The notes under the pieces are model-generated. The model was not told the origin of the DNA and ran no database searches. It worked only from the letters and a program-made list of their open reading frames with translations. From Sambucus nigra (taxonomy: Eukaryota; Streptophyta; Magnoliopsida; Dipsacales; Adoxaceae): a stretch of DNA of 64,000 bases. Location of the stretch: contig OX422223.1 in NCBI GenBank assembly GCA_949130495.1, positions 72,910,751-72,974,750 on the forward strand. The letters are read 5' to 3'. A program made the position numbers and the translations under genes. The number at the start of each line of letters is the position of its first letter. The stretch's first letter is position 1. Below, piece after piece: positions 43,825 to 57,556 of this stretch.

Positions 43825-44576
43825 TGAGAACGCCCCTACAGCGTGTGCTTAGTCAGAGATGGTCTGATTAAACAAAAAAGTCCAATTTTTATATTTTGCA
43901 AATTTTAAAGATTCAAACTTTAAACAAATTAAACATAATTAAACTGAGCACTGATTTTAAACCTTTTGCTGTGGAAAACCGGTTTACCTAATTTTATATT
44001 TTTATCCTAAAATATGCATATAAATGATCAGATAAAATAAAGAAATCATCCACGGGACTCTGATATACAAGGAAAACCACAAAGGGAAAACCCTCGGATG
44101 ACCCAGCCAATATATCACTATGATATGGTTTTCCAAAGCATAGAGAGTAGACTTATTCAACGACTCGATGCCCACAAGACTTGACACTCTTCTATTTTTG
44201 GTCGCTCCTCCATAGTGGAACGCATGAGTTCTTCCATGCAAGCTGCCATAACGTACGAGTCCATGCACGCCTCAGTATCCACTGATGAGGCTCAACAACC
44301 ATCTATAGATATGAACACAGATTTCAAGACGACGAACGTGTTTAAACGAAAACACAAGGCTATTCGAACGAAATTAGATTCTCGTGCTAATGAAACTCTA
44401 GTTCATTTAAATGAGATAACTTTCTCGTTTGATCGTCCTTTTAATGAACTTCTAACAAGAGGTGCAATCCTTGGTAGAGGATTCTTGTTCGATGGTCCTT
44501 GGATGGAATTCTAACGATATCTTAATTTTGTTCTAAGGAGATTAAAAGTCATTTGAACAAAAACTTAGTTTCGTTC
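43825..44576 (-). repeat. F3 5' LTR, partial, cut by element C
   Basis: On the minus strand it ends GGGGCGTTCTCA at 43825. It matches the F3 3' LTR in 36487-36790, 39026-39110 and 39400-39635; about 290 bp present in the 3' LTR and F2 are deleted here near 44320. Similarity ends exactly where the C LTR begins (44577), so the rest of this LTR should lie beyond the window. Confidence 0.72.
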
Positions 44577-44991
44577 TGTGGGTAGCTCGATTTATCACCT
44601 TGGACCCAGAAGAGTATCCCAATAAATTATGGCCCAAAGTCTGGGGGCCTCACGCCCCAACTCATTCAGTTACGACCTAGTCCATTCCTAAAATCTAGTA
44701 AGGAAATATCTAGGAGTTGTGGATTAGCGTGGGGGAGTCCAACACCCCCACTCCCCGGAAACAAATATGTATATAACAAACCCTTAGCCCGGGGCAAAGG
44801 GCATACATTATTTTTCGTGTAAAACACTCTCTGGAGTATAGAGAAATAATATTGAGAGTACCACCATGGACATAAGAATTCTTGCTGAACCACGTGAAAT
44901 ATTGTGTTGTGTGATTGGCATTCCTTACTTTCTTTATTTGTTCTGGTGATTATCTTTTCTTGATAATTTCCGTTGAACTTAATTGTCACCA
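44577..44991 (+). repeat. Element C 5' LTR
   Basis: 415 bp from TGTGGGTAGC to TTGTCACCA. The left end is fixed by the break of homology with the family F LTR (GTTCT at 44573-44577 and its counterpart near 39636). A TATATAA box is at 44770-44776. The expected target duplication would be CGTTC; its partner lies outside the window. Confidence 0.75.
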
Positions 44992-44995
44992 TAAT

Positions 44996-45014
44996 TGGCG
45001 CCGTATATGGGAAC
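44996..45014 (+). other. Primer binding site of element C
   Basis: TGGCGCCGTATATGGGAAC, four bases after the LTR; its first nine bases match the complement of the tRNA-Asp 3' end, as in B. Confidence 0.8.
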
Positions 45015-45077
45015 GTTTGTCTTCCTTTTAGAAAGCCCTCACCAACAAAGAATTTAGAATATCTGGTTACAGTAGCA

Positions 45078-46720
45078 ATGCCCCTTAAGCAGGGGATATC
45101 CAAGAGCAGCCTGCCCCTTGCAGGATCAGATCTGAAGTTTGATGTTCAGATCAGAGGGCTCGTCTAGAGCGACAAGCCTTAGAGGAAAGTCACGGACCTG
45201 CCAGGTCCACGCAAATCTCCAGGTTGATCGATGCCTATGAGGCAAGGCTCTAGGAGCAAGGAGAGGCCGCTCATAGGTAAGAAGTTGAGAATGCTCGCCT
45301 CAAAAATAGATTGGAAAGGATGGAAAAAGAGCTCCATACTAGCACTAGACGATGTCAATACCGCACTCCTAGCCCTTAGGCGAGAAAGTCTCGCAGCCGA
45401 GGAAGGAGCCCTAGAAGAGGATCCCAAAGGATTGAGGAACACGTGTTAGATGATGACTTACTCGAGCAATAGTGACCATCTCGCTGTTGCAGGAGCCCGA
45501 CTCAAGGAAATGATGACATACGAAATTTGGTTCGAAGAGAAATGGACCAGCACCCAGCACATCGGGGTGACAGATCAAACAGAGAGCTAGCTCGACGAGC
45601 TCTCAGGACCCAGATGAAATCCCTTTTCTCAAGGGAGATAAAAGAAGAAGAAGCCCCCAAGAAATTTGTAATTCTGAGATTCAAGATCTATGACAAAAAA
45701 ACTGATCTTATTGATCACATTAGGTAGTACATGTAGGGCATGACTCTCTGGAACCATAGGGATGCACTAATGTACTGAATATTTCCCTCAAGTTTACATG
45801 ATGTGGCCCAGAAGTGGTTCGAGAGACTCCCTCACAGATCCATCAGGAGCTTTGAGTCCCTGTCAGATCTCTTCACGACTCGCTTTATTACCAGTAGCTT
45901 CCATCCAAAGCGGATGGATGCCTTGCTACCAATGAAGAATTCGCCCCAGAAGAGCCTTCGAGACTATGCAAAAAGATACTGGGAGTTGTTCAACGAGGTC
46001 GATCACTGCTCAGAGCAGGTAGCAGTGGACTCTTTCAAGATTGGCCTACCCAGCTCTTGCCTCTTGTACCAATCCCTGACTAAGAAGGAGGCCACAACAA
46101 TCGATGACCTGATGGCTCACATCGAGAAGTACACTAAAGTTGAGGATATGACCCACTTCAGTGCAGGGGAGAATGGTCGAGCTAAGCTCGCTGCCAAGGG
46201 CAACGACAAGGCCGAAAACCAGAAGAGAGGAGGCAAGGATGGGGGCAAGGATGGCTCTAAGAATGGAAACAATAATGATGTTTCGAAAGCATTTACAGTA
46301 GTAATCACTGTCTTCAAAGAACCAATCAAGAAGATCCTAGCAAAAATCAAGGACAAGCCATTCGTCAAGTGGCCTAGAAAGATGAGAGGAGATCCCTCAA
46401 AGAGAAATAATGCGTTGATATTCACTTTTCATAAGGAAGGAGGACACAAAATTGAGCACTACAAGGATCTTAAGTCTCACCTTGAAGAGCTGGCCCAGAC
46501 CGGGCACCTAAACGAGTTTATAGAAAAGAAGGCAGAGAAGGTCGCTGCCAATGGAGAAATAAGGTCCGACAACGTGCTCGAAGATGATGTTGTCCATGAG
46601 TTCACAGTGATTCATGGGGCATCTAATTAAAAGAAGATTTAAGGAAATTCAGCCGGGATGGAAGTGAAAAAGCTTACAACAGTAATGCAAGATTTTCAAA
46701 TCGATCCAGCGAAAAGATAG
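45078..46720 (+). pseudogene. gag: Element C gag, broken
   Basis: Start near ATG 45078 (MPLKQG). The frame breaks at about 45168, and the frame in use changes between 45449 and 45527. The capsid domain is best preserved at 45803-46140 (AQKWFERLP, FTTRFITSSFHPKR, LRDYAKRYWELFNEV). A Lys/Gly-rich linker and the C-terminal block HEFTVIHGASN follow, with a stop at 46628. At the knuckle (about 46420-46465) both cysteines seen in element B are replaced (Phe and Tyr), so zinc binding is lost. The same frame continues with MEVKKLTTVMQ to 46720, where the nested array begins. Confidence 0.8.
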
Positions 46721-47655
46721 CATCACACCCCACCTAATTAAATATCGGGTGGCCAGTCCCATACCAAATTAAAACAGAATATACAGTTGGCTCATTCTTA
46801 GCATCACTGTCGAAAATATTTACAACTCACCCAATACCCAATTAAGCTAGTGTTAAAAACTTTCCAAATTTTAATTTAACAAAATCCATTTCCAGTTTAA
46901 GAATAACACAACACATTTTATTCTACAACAATGATAACCAAATAGATAACACAAAAGAATTTAAATGCAATTGGAATAAACATTCCCAAATAATATAAAT
47001 CCATTACACAAATCCTAACAATATTAAAAGTATTAAAAAGACCCGAATACAATAGTATTTGACCCCGATAGAAAAAGATAACTGAATCCTTTGGGCGACA
47101 TGCCCTAACTAGAAGATCACTGTGAATCAAAAGAAGATAAGCGTCTAAGAAATACTCCATAGTTCCATAGCTCATCAGATCAACTAAGGTTGGCGTCCCT
47201 GCTGCTGGACACCTGATATAGAAGATACAATAGAAAAGAAAATATGCAAGGAAACGGGTCAGAGCCCGATTGTGAAAAATTATTTTTAAAACAACAAGTA
47301 TTTAACAAGTGCAATAAAGCATTTATTATGTACATGTTAGCATCCCACTCTCACTTGCTATTCTCACCTCTCAACTAGAGTGCGCACATAACGTTTCCTA
47401 TTAACCTCCTAGTTAATGGTTTCTCTTTTCTAGTCTCCATATTATAATTCCATTCCCATATCCTAATCCCCGTATGTCCCATACCATACGTCACATTATT
47501 ATTTATTTACATTATTTATTATGAATTAAGCTTTTCAATTCTTTAAGAATAAACATTCATTAACTTAATTTAATTCTTGTTCTCAATCCACCGTTATCTA
47601 CAATTATCACTGTAGATAGATTTAATCACTAAAAAACCATTCATTCCTTTAATTC

Positions 47656-47700
<45 letters not shown>

Positions 47701-49859
47701 CGACACCCCGAGTCACAACTGCGGTGCAATGTATTACTCTTCTATCACGTCCCATCATCGCTGGTCGCCGAATAGGGGACTAAAGGTTCGGTAAGGATTA
47801 CTCGAACCACAAACAACAACATACAAGTTGGAGGCGAACATAGTTCTCGTATCCAGGGGTCACGCACATACCTACGTACCCACAGTCAGCGTACTTATAA
47901 AATCCGAGATAAGTCTTTCATAGACCTATGTTTTCGAGCGACAAATCAAAGATCCCATGGATTTATCAGGATATGACTGCGCTCACGCGCAAACCTCCCG
48001 TCGATAGCAAGTAAGCTAGGTATGTCATACACATAAATTAACAATTAATCAAATAGGAATTATCATACCTATAATATATTATTAACAAGGTACTTACATT
48101 ACCCTTAGATTATTCCCATACGTAGCATTATATCTCTTTAAGTCCCACGTATTAAAATATCACAACTTTACTTCTTAATTTAATTATCCCCAAGCCTCAC
48201 TCAATACACAAGGTTCAAATAGGTTTTTCCTCAACATATATTCAGTACGAAGTCACTAATACCCTACTGGTCCATATCGTCATATCTCCCGAATTACTAC
48301 GAATTAAATTCTCCCTTTAATTAAGGTTAAAACCGATAGTTTCAAATCTCTTATAAACATATCTCCGTTCACTTAGGATTAAACCCTCTTGTAAAATTAA
48401 GGATATCCAGGTGTTATATTAAATCACCCCTACTGGCCCTATCTTTAATCCTCATACATCCCCATTTAGAATTCAACAAATGAATCTAGCAACCGAAATT
48501 CCTTTAAATTAATTATCATTATTTTAATCAATTAAATCCCAATCAAATTAATTCAAATCTTATCAAGGGCTTACTGATATTTTCTAAGTCCCATAATATC
48601 CAATTAATAATCACCAAAGATCTACAAAAGGTTTGGGATAAGAATCAACATTTAAAAGAAATAACTTTAGGAATTCTGGGGAGGTCGATCGATCGAAGCC
48701 AGGGGGTCGATCGATCGATCACTCAGGTAATAGCCTGATTTTTCTGCATTTCTACAATCTACAGGTTTAGCCATTTTTTATCATTGAAACCTTCATAATA
48801 ACATCCCAAATGACTTATAATCTCTACTACATGATATATCAACATATATGAATGATTTCTAATGTTCTAAACATCCTAGAATCATCAAGAGATTCGATTA
48901 AAAGCATGTTTATCTCCTCTTTTTCCAGAAAATTATAAACATATTATCTTCAAGAACACATCAATAGTTTTCAGAATTTCTTCAACGGATACATGATTAT
49001 TTCTTGGATAACTAACTACCTACAACATGAGTTTGATTCCTATATATTTTCAGTTTCCAGAAATCCATTTAGCAACTCCATTATTTCTTCCAAACATGAA
49101 AAATCATCTCTTTTAATAACTATTCTAACATGGACAATATACAAACTTAGATTGACATTATCAAACACTTGCCTCTACTGACGGTCTGATCCTTTGGTGT
49201 AGTATATCTCAGGTGGTTCTCCCTTCTCCGGTCAACCTCCGGTGGTGGTTGGTGGTGGTGACTTTTGGTTCTTAGTTATTCTCCTTCCCAAGTAGGCTTT
49301 TCCCTTCCCAAGCAACCTTTCACTCTCTCTAGGAAGATGACTTCTCTATTTTGTGTAGAGGAGATGAATAACCCACGTACACTTAATCTACCAATACTTT
49401 TAATAGGCAAAATCCGAAATCACTATTCACCCCCCTATAAAAATGACCAAAATGCCCTTTTGGGTTGTCTTTTCATTTCCAAATGACCCGAGACTCAAAA
49501 CCAACATCCCAATCGACTTTTCTGACCATTTCGAACCTTCCAGACGCAACGACGTAGTCAAAATGACTATAAGGTTGATAGAAAATAAATTTCCTTTTTA
49601 ATCTCACAATTTAGTCCCGACACGTCCCATACCGCGTCCGACTAAGAATTCAAATTACTGAATTAATAACACACCGCCATATCAATAGCATCTCATTCAT
49701 ATATTACCTAGATATCTTTAAGTAATATTCAGAATTATACATTTTAATATCCATAATTTGGATAAAACCCAAATGAATTAATTAATAATAAAATTCAATT
49801 AATCCATTAATTTAAAATATAACTCATTTTAAAAGTCATTAAAATCACGGGGTATTACA
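46721..49859 (-). repeat. Tandem array LTR 1
   Basis: 3139 bp. Its low-coordinate end is eroded (CATCACACCCCACC against TGTAACACCCCGCC in LTRs 2 and 3) and it ends GGGGTATTACA. It carries an expanded (AT)n at 47658-47697 and a TCGATCGA cluster at 48684-48720. By eye it is the most diverged of the three LTRs. Confidence 0.92.
47658..47697. repeat. (AT)n microsatellite in array LTR 1
   Basis: About 20 AT units; LTR 2 has only a short AT run here (53088-53100) and LTR 3 almost none (58496-58502). Confidence 0.95.
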
Positions 49860-49876
49860 TACTTCCCCCCTTATAA
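49860..49876 (-). other. Polypurine tract of array unit 1
   Basis: On the minus strand TTATAAGGGGGGAAGTA directly precedes the LTR start TGTAATACC. Unit 2 has the equivalent at 55271-55286 with five G. Confidence 0.75.
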
Positions 49877-50716
49877 CAGAATTTCTTCCCGAAATTCATG
49901 AATATAAATCATAACGGTAAGGTCAACTCCGAGTATAAATCTCACATCGCAAGAAATCTAAGACGTACCGCCCATACAGTACATTATCAAAAATCCCTAT
50001 CGATGTTATACGCCCCACCTCACCATATAGTTCCAACTGAATCGAATATAAACTTTACCCAATCTCCCCTATACCATTCACGTATCCAAGTTCAGAAAAA
50101 TGATCCTTATTATTTCACAATTTTTAAAACTACTACAATCCAACCATCCAGGGTGCCCATACACTCTATCGTACCACTTTTATTATAATATTTATCAAAA
50201 GGTTATAAACTCATATCCCAAAGACCTAACTTATCTCGACTCCCAACGGTTATTAGTTTCTTGCATGGGGTGTCTCGCAAGCGAAATCCAAACAAGGAAT
50301 CCCCCCGATACACTACAACCTAAAGTAGTCGGTCATCGAAATTCCTCAGGTCCTTAGTCAATAGTATATAAAAATCAGGTTTATCAATTAAAAAAAAAAA
50401 TTTAGGTCTTTATCGATTTCAAATAGAGTTTACTTATATACTCTCTTATAGAAGACAAGTTGTTGGATAGTAGTAGTACATACGCTCTCATATACCACAA
50501 GTCATTGCACGCCGATAATCACATCATGCTCGGACATGCCTAAAGTAAGTACTCCCATGATAAAAAAAAATCAAACCCACGTGATGTCATGAAAAATATA
50601 GGTGTCCCACATCCCTCGGTGAGTCTACGTAAATAACGCTGCTATAGACTAAGTTTAGCAACCCATTTACCCACACAATATTAATCGCTACTTAAATTGA
50701 TACGTCTCATAATTCC
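49877..50716. other. Non-coding 3' part of array unit 1
   Basis: Between the gag stop and the polypurine tract. Short open frames here recur in unit 2 only because the DNA is duplicated; no pol motif is present in any frame. The equivalent in unit 2 is 55287-56123. Confidence 0.7.
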
Positions 50717-51973
50717 TTAGATAGAAAACATACCCTCATTCGCGGGTGGTGGTTGTTGATTTGCTGCCTGCTGGATGTTATATATACTCCCGTACTGACC
50801 CTACTGCGCCGGTGCTGCTAGAATGGGAGGTAGTGATAGCACCGGAGCTGGAGCTGGAAGACCAGCTGGTGGAAACACTGGTACCTGTGGCTCCTGTCGA
50901 GCATTTTGTTGCTGAGGGAATTTGTCTTTCTCAGGACAATCTTGGCGTTTATGGCCATACTTGTCGCACACAAAACATTTTCCCTCAAACTTTCCACCAC
51001 TTTGCCCCGGTTGACCCCAACCCTGCTGGCCATTACCTCATTTCCCTTGGCTCTGATGAGCATGTCTCTAGCCCTGATGGCCCTGTTGTCCTTGACCATT
51101 ACCTCTATCCTCAAATCGAGAATCGCCAGATCGCAAATGCTTAACATAATCCCCTATATGGAAACCCTGCTCACCCTGACGCTGATGACTCTGCCCTGAC
51201 TGAGTCCAACTAGAACTGCCCCCAGTAGTCTTGCCTTGCAGGCTTGACCAAAATCCCCGCTTGACACCCTGAGTATGAAAGAGGTTATCCTGGCAGTGAA
51301 GCATTGCAGCATTAAGAACATCTGCATACGTACGTAGTGCAATATTCCCCAATAAATGCTAGCGAATCTTATAGTTCAACCCATCAGTGAACATTAGAAT
51401 TCTCCTCTCCTCAGTGGGTACCTCCGCTGGTACCAAATTAGTTAGTTGCGTGAATTCTTCCTCGTATTCTGCCACCGTCTTCTCTCCCAGCTTTAAATCA
51501 AGTAGTTTTCACATCATCTCTGTCTGGATGGCGGAAGGAAAATACTTCCCATCAAACTGTATCCAAAAGTGTTGGATAGTCATTGTGTCCCTTTCCTCCA
51601 TTGTGGTCGTAGATTCCCACCATTGCAAAGCTGCCCCTACTAGCTTGAATGTGGCTAGTATTTGATGTTGAACCTCAGTACATTCGATCATTCTAAAGTG
51701 TCGTTGGATATCTTTCTTCCATTGACTAGCAGTCACAAATTCTGATCCTCCATGAAACTCAGGTGGATGCGTCTTCTGAAAGGCATCCCTCGCTCGTTCC
51801 CATGCAGTAGGAAACACTTACCCTTGCGCGGGTGGCACAACTGGTGCTAGTGCTGGAGCCTTCTAAACAGTAGCTAGACCTGCATTGACTGCTTGAGCGA
51901 CTATTGCAGCAACTTTGGCCGTAGTCATCATACCCTGAGCTGGGGCGGGTTGAGGTGCACGTCGAGGAGGCAT
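50717..51973 (-). pseudogene. gag: Array unit 1 gag (chromovirus-like), with stops
   Basis: 1257 bp on the minus strand, from ATG 51973 (MPPRRAPQPAPAQG) to TAA 50719-50717. One frame throughout, 419 codons. The N-terminus is Pro/Ala-rich. The Retrotrans_gag domain follows, with FPTAWERARDAFQKTHPPEF, ASQWKKDIQRHFRM, AALQWWEST, FDGKYFP and VAEYEEEF. A Gln/Gly-rich linker leads to a CCHC knuckle (CFVCDKYGHKRQDC, about 50974-50933) and a Pro/Ala-rich tail. In-frame stops occur after ATV (51863), after PPAQG, near QTEMM, at IR-stop-HLLGN, after GHQG and others. The stop at IR-HLLGN is shared with unit 2. No pol follows. Confidence 0.85.
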
Positions 51974-52134
51974 CTGAAATGAGAGAACACTATCAGTATT
52001 TGATATAACAAAATAGCTGAAGATCGTAGGCGTAAATAGAAAAGCAATAATCCTACTCATAGGGTCTACATCAAAGAACGCTAAGCTGAAAACACAATAT
52101 GCCGTACAGATCCTAAAGGACACTAGAACCTGAT

Positions 52135-52146
52135 GCTCTGATACCA
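52135..52146 (-). other. Primer binding site of array unit 1 (tRNA-iMet)
   Basis: TGGTATCAGAGC on the minus strand, two bases after the LTR end; the classic initiator tRNA-Met primer site used by Tekay/Del chromoviruses. Confidence 0.9.
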
Positions 52147-52148
52147 CC

Positions 52149-55100
52149 TGTAACACCCCGCCTAATTAAATACCGGGTAGCCAGTCCAATACCAAATTAA
52201 AATAGAATATACAGTTGGATCATTCTTATCATCACTATCGAAAACATTTACAACTCACCCAATACCCAATTAAGCTAGTGCTAAAAACTTTCCAACTTTT
52301 AATTTAACAAAATCCATTTCCAGTTTAAGAATAACACAACACATTTTATTCTACAACACTGATAACCAAATAGATAACACAAAAGAATTTAAATGCAATT
52401 GGAATAAACATTCCCAAATAATATAAATCCATTACCGAAATCCCAACAATATTAAAAGTATTAAAAAGACCCGAATACAATAGTATTTGACAACGGTAGG
52501 AAAATATAACAGAATCCTTTGGGCGACATGCCCTAACTAGAAGATCATTGTGAATCAAAAGAAGTTAAGCATCTAAGAAATACTCCATAGTTCCATAGCC
52601 CGTCAAGATCAACTAAGGTTGGCGTCCTTGCTACTAGACACCTGATATAGAAGATACAATAGAAAAGAAAATATGCAAGGAAACGGGTCAGATCTTGATT
52701 GTGAAAAATGATTTTTAAAACAACAAGTATTTAACAAGTGCAATAAAGCATTTATTATGTACATGTTAGCATCCCACTCTCACTTGCTATTCTCACCTCT
52801 CAACTAGAGTTCACACTTAACGTTTCCTATTATCCTCCTAGTTAATGGTTTCTATTTTCTAGTCTCCATATTATAATTCCATTCCCATATCATAATCCCC
52901 GTATGTCCCATACCATACGTCACATTATTATTCATTTACCTTATTTATTTATGAATTAAGCTTTTCAATTCTTTAAGAATAAACATTCATTAACTTAATT
53001 TCATTCTTTTTCTCAATCCATTGTTATCTGCAATTATCACCGTAGATAGACTTAATCACTAAATAACCATTCATTACTTTAATTCATTATATATATATAT
53101 TCATATATAATACGGCACCCCGAGTCACAACTGCGGTGCAATGCATTACTCTGCTATCACGTCCCATCATCGCTGGTCGTCGAATAGGGGACTAAAGGTT
53201 TAGTAAGGATTCCTCGAACCACAAACAACAACATAATAGTTGGAGGCGAACATAGTTCTCGTATCCACGGGTCACGCACATACCTACGTACCCATAGTCA
53301 GTGGACTTATCAACTCCCCGATAAGTCTTTCATAGACATATGTTCTCAAGCAACAAATCAAAGATCCCATAGATTTATCAGGATATGACTGCCCTCACAT
53401 GCAAACCTCCCGTCGATAGCAAGTAATCTAGGTATGTCATACACATAAATTAACAATCAATCAAATAGGCATTATCATACCTATAATATACTATTAACAA
53501 GGTACTTACATTACACTTAGATTATTCCATACGTAGCATTATATCTCTTTAAGTCCCACGTATTAAAATATCACAACTTTACTTCTTAATTTATTTAACA
53601 CCGAGCCTCACTCAATACACAAGGTTCAAATAGGTTTTTCCTCAACATATATTCAGTACGAAGTCACTAATACCCTACTGGTCCATATCTTCATATCTCT
53701 CGAATTACTACGAATTAAATTCTCCCTTTAATTAAGGTTAAAACTGATAGTTTCAAATCTCTTATAAACATATCTTCGTTCACTTAGGATTAAATACTCT
53801 TGTAAACTTAAGGATATCCAGGTGTTATATTAAATCACCCCTACTGGTCCTATCTTTAATCCTCATACATCCCCATTTAGAATTCAACAAATGAATCTAG
53901 CAACCGAAATTCCTTTAAATTAATTATCATTATTTTAATCAATTAAATCCCAATGAAATTAATTCAAATCTTATCAAGGGCTTACTGATATTTTCTAAGT
54001 CCCATAATATCAAATTAATAATCACCAAAGATCTACAAAAGGTTTGGGATAAGAATCAACATTTAAAAGAAACAACTTTAGGAATTCTGGGGAGGTCGAT
54101 CGATCGAAGGCAGGGGGTCGATCGATCGATCACTCAGGTAACAGCCTGGTTTTTCTGCATTTCTGCAATCTACGGGTTTAGCCATTTTTTATCATTGAAA
54201 CCTTCATAATAGCATCCCAAATGACTTATAATCTCTACTACATGATATATCAACATATATGAATGATTTCTAATGTTCTAAACATCCTAGAATCATTAAG
54301 AGATTGGATTAAAAGCATGTTTATCTCCTCTTTTTCCAGAAAATTATCAACATATTATCTTCAAGAGCACATCAATGGTTTTCAGAATTTCTTCAATAGA
54401 TTCATGATTATTTCATGCATAACTAACTACCTACAACATGATTTTGATTCCTATATATTTTCAGTTTCCAGAAATCCATTTAGCAACTCCATTATTTCTT
54501 CCAAACATGAAAAATCATCTCTTTTAATAACTATTCTAACATGGACAATATACAAACTTAGATTCCCATTATCAAACACTTGCCTCTACTGAAGGTATGA
54601 TCCTTTGGTGTAGTATATCTCAGGTGGTTCTCCCTTCTCTGGTCAACCTCCGATGGTGGTTGGTGGTGGTGACTCTTGGTTCTTAGTTCTTCTCCTTCCC
54701 AGATAGGCTTTTCCCTTCCCAAGCAGCCTTTCACTCTCTCTAGGAAGATGACTTCTCTATTTTGTGTAGAGGAGATGAATAACCCACGTACACTTAATCT
54801 ACCAATACTTATAATAGGACAAAATACGAAATCACTATTCACCCCCTATAAAAATGACCAAAATGCCCTTTTGGGTTGTCTTTTCATTTCCAAATGACCC
54901 GAGACTCAAAACCAACATCCCAGTAGACTTTTCTGACTATTTCGAACCTTTCGGAGGCAACGACGCAGTCAAAATGACTATAAGGTCGATTGAAAATAAA
55001 TTTCCTTTTTAATCTCACAATTTAGTCCCGACACGTCCCATACTGCGTTCAACTAAGAATTCAAATTACTAAATTAATAACACACCGCCATATCAATAGC

Positions 55101-55270
55101 ATCTCATTCATATATTACCTATATATCTTTAAGTAATATTCGGAATTATACATTTTAATACCCACAATTCGGATAAAACCCAAATGAATTAATTAATATT
55201 AAAATTTAATTAATCCATTAATTTAAAATATAACTCATTTTAAAAGTCATTAAAATCATGGGGTATTACA
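52149..55270 (-). repeat. Tandem array LTR 2 (shared middle LTR)
   Basis: 3122 bp, TGTAACACCCCGCC...GGGGTATTACA. It serves as 5' LTR of unit 1 and 3' LTR of unit 2: an iMet primer site abuts it on the low-coordinate side and a polypurine tract on the high-coordinate side. A TCGATCGA cluster is at 54095-54131. Confidence 0.93.
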
Positions 55271-55286
55271 TACTTCCCCCTTATAA
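55271..55286 (-). other. Polypurine tract of array unit 2
   Basis: On the minus strand TTATAAGGGGGAAGTA directly precedes LTR 2. Confidence 0.75.
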
Positions 55287-56123
55287 CCGAATTTCATCCC
55301 GAAATTCAGGAATATAAATCATAACGATAAGGTCAACTCCGAGTATAAATCTCACATCGCAAGAAATCTAAGACGTACCGCCCATACAGTACATTATAAA
55401 AAATCCATATCGATGTTATACGCCCTACCTCACCATATAGTTCCAACTGAATCGAATATAAACTTTACCCAATCTTCCCTATACCATTCACGTATCCAAG
55501 TTCAGAAAAATGATCCTTATAATTTCACAATTTTGAAAACTACTACAATCCAACCATCCAGGGCGCCCATTCACCCTATCGTACCACTTTCATTATAATA
55601 TTTATCCAAAGGTTATAAACTCATATCCCAAAGACCTAACTTATCTCGACTCCCAACGTTTATTAGTTTCATGTGTGGGGTGTCACGCAAGTGAAATTCA
55701 AATAAGGACCCCCCCGATACACTACTACCTAAAGTAGTAGGTCATCGAAATTCCTCAGGTCCTTAGTCAATAGTATATAAAAATCAGGTTTATCAATTTA
55801 ATTTTTTTTTTAGGTTTTTATCGATTTCAAATAGAGTCTAGTCATCTACTCTCTTATAGAAGACAAGTTACTGGATAGTAGTAGTACACACGCTCTCATA
55901 TACCACAAGTCAATGCACGCCGATAATCACATCATGCTCGGACATGCCTAAAGTAAGTACTCCCATGATAAAAAAAATCAACCCCACGTGATGTCATGAA
56001 AAATATAGGTCTCCCACACCCCTCGGTGAGTCTACGTAAATAACGATGCTATAGACTAAGTTTAGCAACCAATTTGCCCACACAATATTAATCGCTACTT
56101 AAATTGATACGTCTCATAATTCC

Positions 56124-57380
56124 TTAGATAGAAAACATACCCTCATTCGCGGGTGGTGGTTGTTGATTTGTTGCCTGCTGGACATTATATACATGCCCGT
56201 ACTGATCCTGCTGCGCGGGTGCTGTTGGAATGGGAGGTAGTGCTAGCTCCGGAGCTGGAGCTAGAAGAGCAGCTGGTGGAAACACTGGTACCTGTGGCTC
56301 TTGTCGAGCATTTTATTGCTGAGGGAATTTGTCTTTCTCAGGACAATCTTGGCGTTTATGGCCTTACTTGACGCACACGAAACATTTTCCCGCAAAATTT
56401 CCACCACTTTGCCTCGGTTGACTCTGACCCTTCTAGCCATTACCTCCTTTCCCTTGGCCCTGATGAGCCTGTCTCTAGCCCTGATGGCCCTACTGTCCTT
56501 GCCCGTTACCTCTATCCTCAAATCGAGAATCGCCAGATCACAAATGCTTAGCATAATCCCCTATCTGGAAACCCTGCTCACCCTGACGCTGGTGACTCTG
56601 CCCTGACTGAGTCCCACTAGAACTGCCCCCAGTAGTCTTGCCTTGCAGGCTTGACCAAAATCACCGTTTGACACCCTGAGTATGAAAGAGGTTGTCCTGG
56701 CAGTGAAGCATTGCAGCATTAAGAACATCTACATACGTACATAGTGCAACATTCCCCAATAAATGCTAGCGAATCTTATAGTTCAACCCATCAGTGAACA
56801 TTAGAATTCTCCTCTCCTCAGTGGGTACCTACGCTGGTACCAAATTAGTTAGTCACGTGAATTCTTCCTCGTATTCCTCCACCGTCTTCTCACCTTGCTT
56901 TAAATCAAGTAGTTTTTGCTTCAACTCTATCTGGATGGAGGAAGGAAAATACTTCCCATCAAACTGTATCCAAAAGTCTTGGATAGTCATTGTGTCTCTC
57001 TCCTCTATAGTGGTCGTAGCTTCCCACCATTGCAAAGCTGCCCCTACTAGCTTGAATGTGTCTAGTATTTGATGTTGAACCTCAGTACATTCGAGCATCC
57101 TCAAGTGCCATTGGATATCTTTCTTCCATTGACTAGCAGTCACAAATTCTGATCCTCCCTGAAACTTAGGTGGATGCATCTTCTGAAAGGCATCCCTCGC
57201 TTGTTCCCATGCAGTAGGAAACACTTTCCCTTACACAGGTGGCACAACTGGTTCTAGTGCTGGAGCCTTCTAAACAGCAGCTAGACCTGCATTAACTGCT
57301 TGAGCGACAATTGCAACAACTTTGGCCGCAGTCATCATACCCTGAGCTGGGGCGGGTTGAGATGCACGTCGAGGAGGCAT
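56124..57380 (-). pseudogene. gag: Array unit 2 gag (chromovirus-like), with stops
   Basis: 1257 bp, exactly the length of unit 1 gag, from ATG 57380 (MPPRRASQPAPAQG) to TAA 56126-56124. Same domain order. It is better preserved than unit 1 through the capsid domain: open from 57224 to 56853, with IELKQKLLDLKQGEKTVEEYEEEF where unit 1 has a stop. It shares with unit 1 the stop at IR-stop-HLLGN (56770 region). Other stops differ: unit 1 has one near the C-terminal PAQ-GQYG that unit 2 lacks, and unit 2 has its own near PV-stop-GKVFP. The knuckle first pair is damaged (CFVCVK becomes CFVRVK). By-eye identity to unit 1 is about 93-95 percent. Confidence 0.85.
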
Positions 57381-57542
57381 CTGAAACGAGGGAACACTAT
57401 CAGTATTTGATATAACAAAATAGCTAAAGATCGTAGGCATAAATAGAAAAGCAATAATCCTACTCATAGGGATCTACATCAAAGAACGCTAAGCTGAAAA
57501 CACAATAAGCCGTACAGATCCTAAAGGACACTAGAACCTGAT

Positions 57543-57554
57543 GCTCTGATACCA
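57543..57554 (-). other. Primer binding site of array unit 2 (tRNA-iMet)
   Basis: TGGTATCAGAGC on the minus strand, two bases after the end of LTR 3; identical to unit 1. Confidence 0.9.
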
Positions 57555-57556
57555 CC

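Noticed and set aside
44215..44514. Plus-strand open frame of 99 codons beside the C LTR
   Set aside because: It lies entirely in the family F LTR, is not conserved in the F2 or F3 3' copies and shows no protein motif.
50746..51199. Plus-strand frames at 50746-51144 and 50906-51199
   Set aside because: They are complements of the array gag, whose minus frame has the capsid and knuckle motifs; the same shadows recur at 56153-56606.
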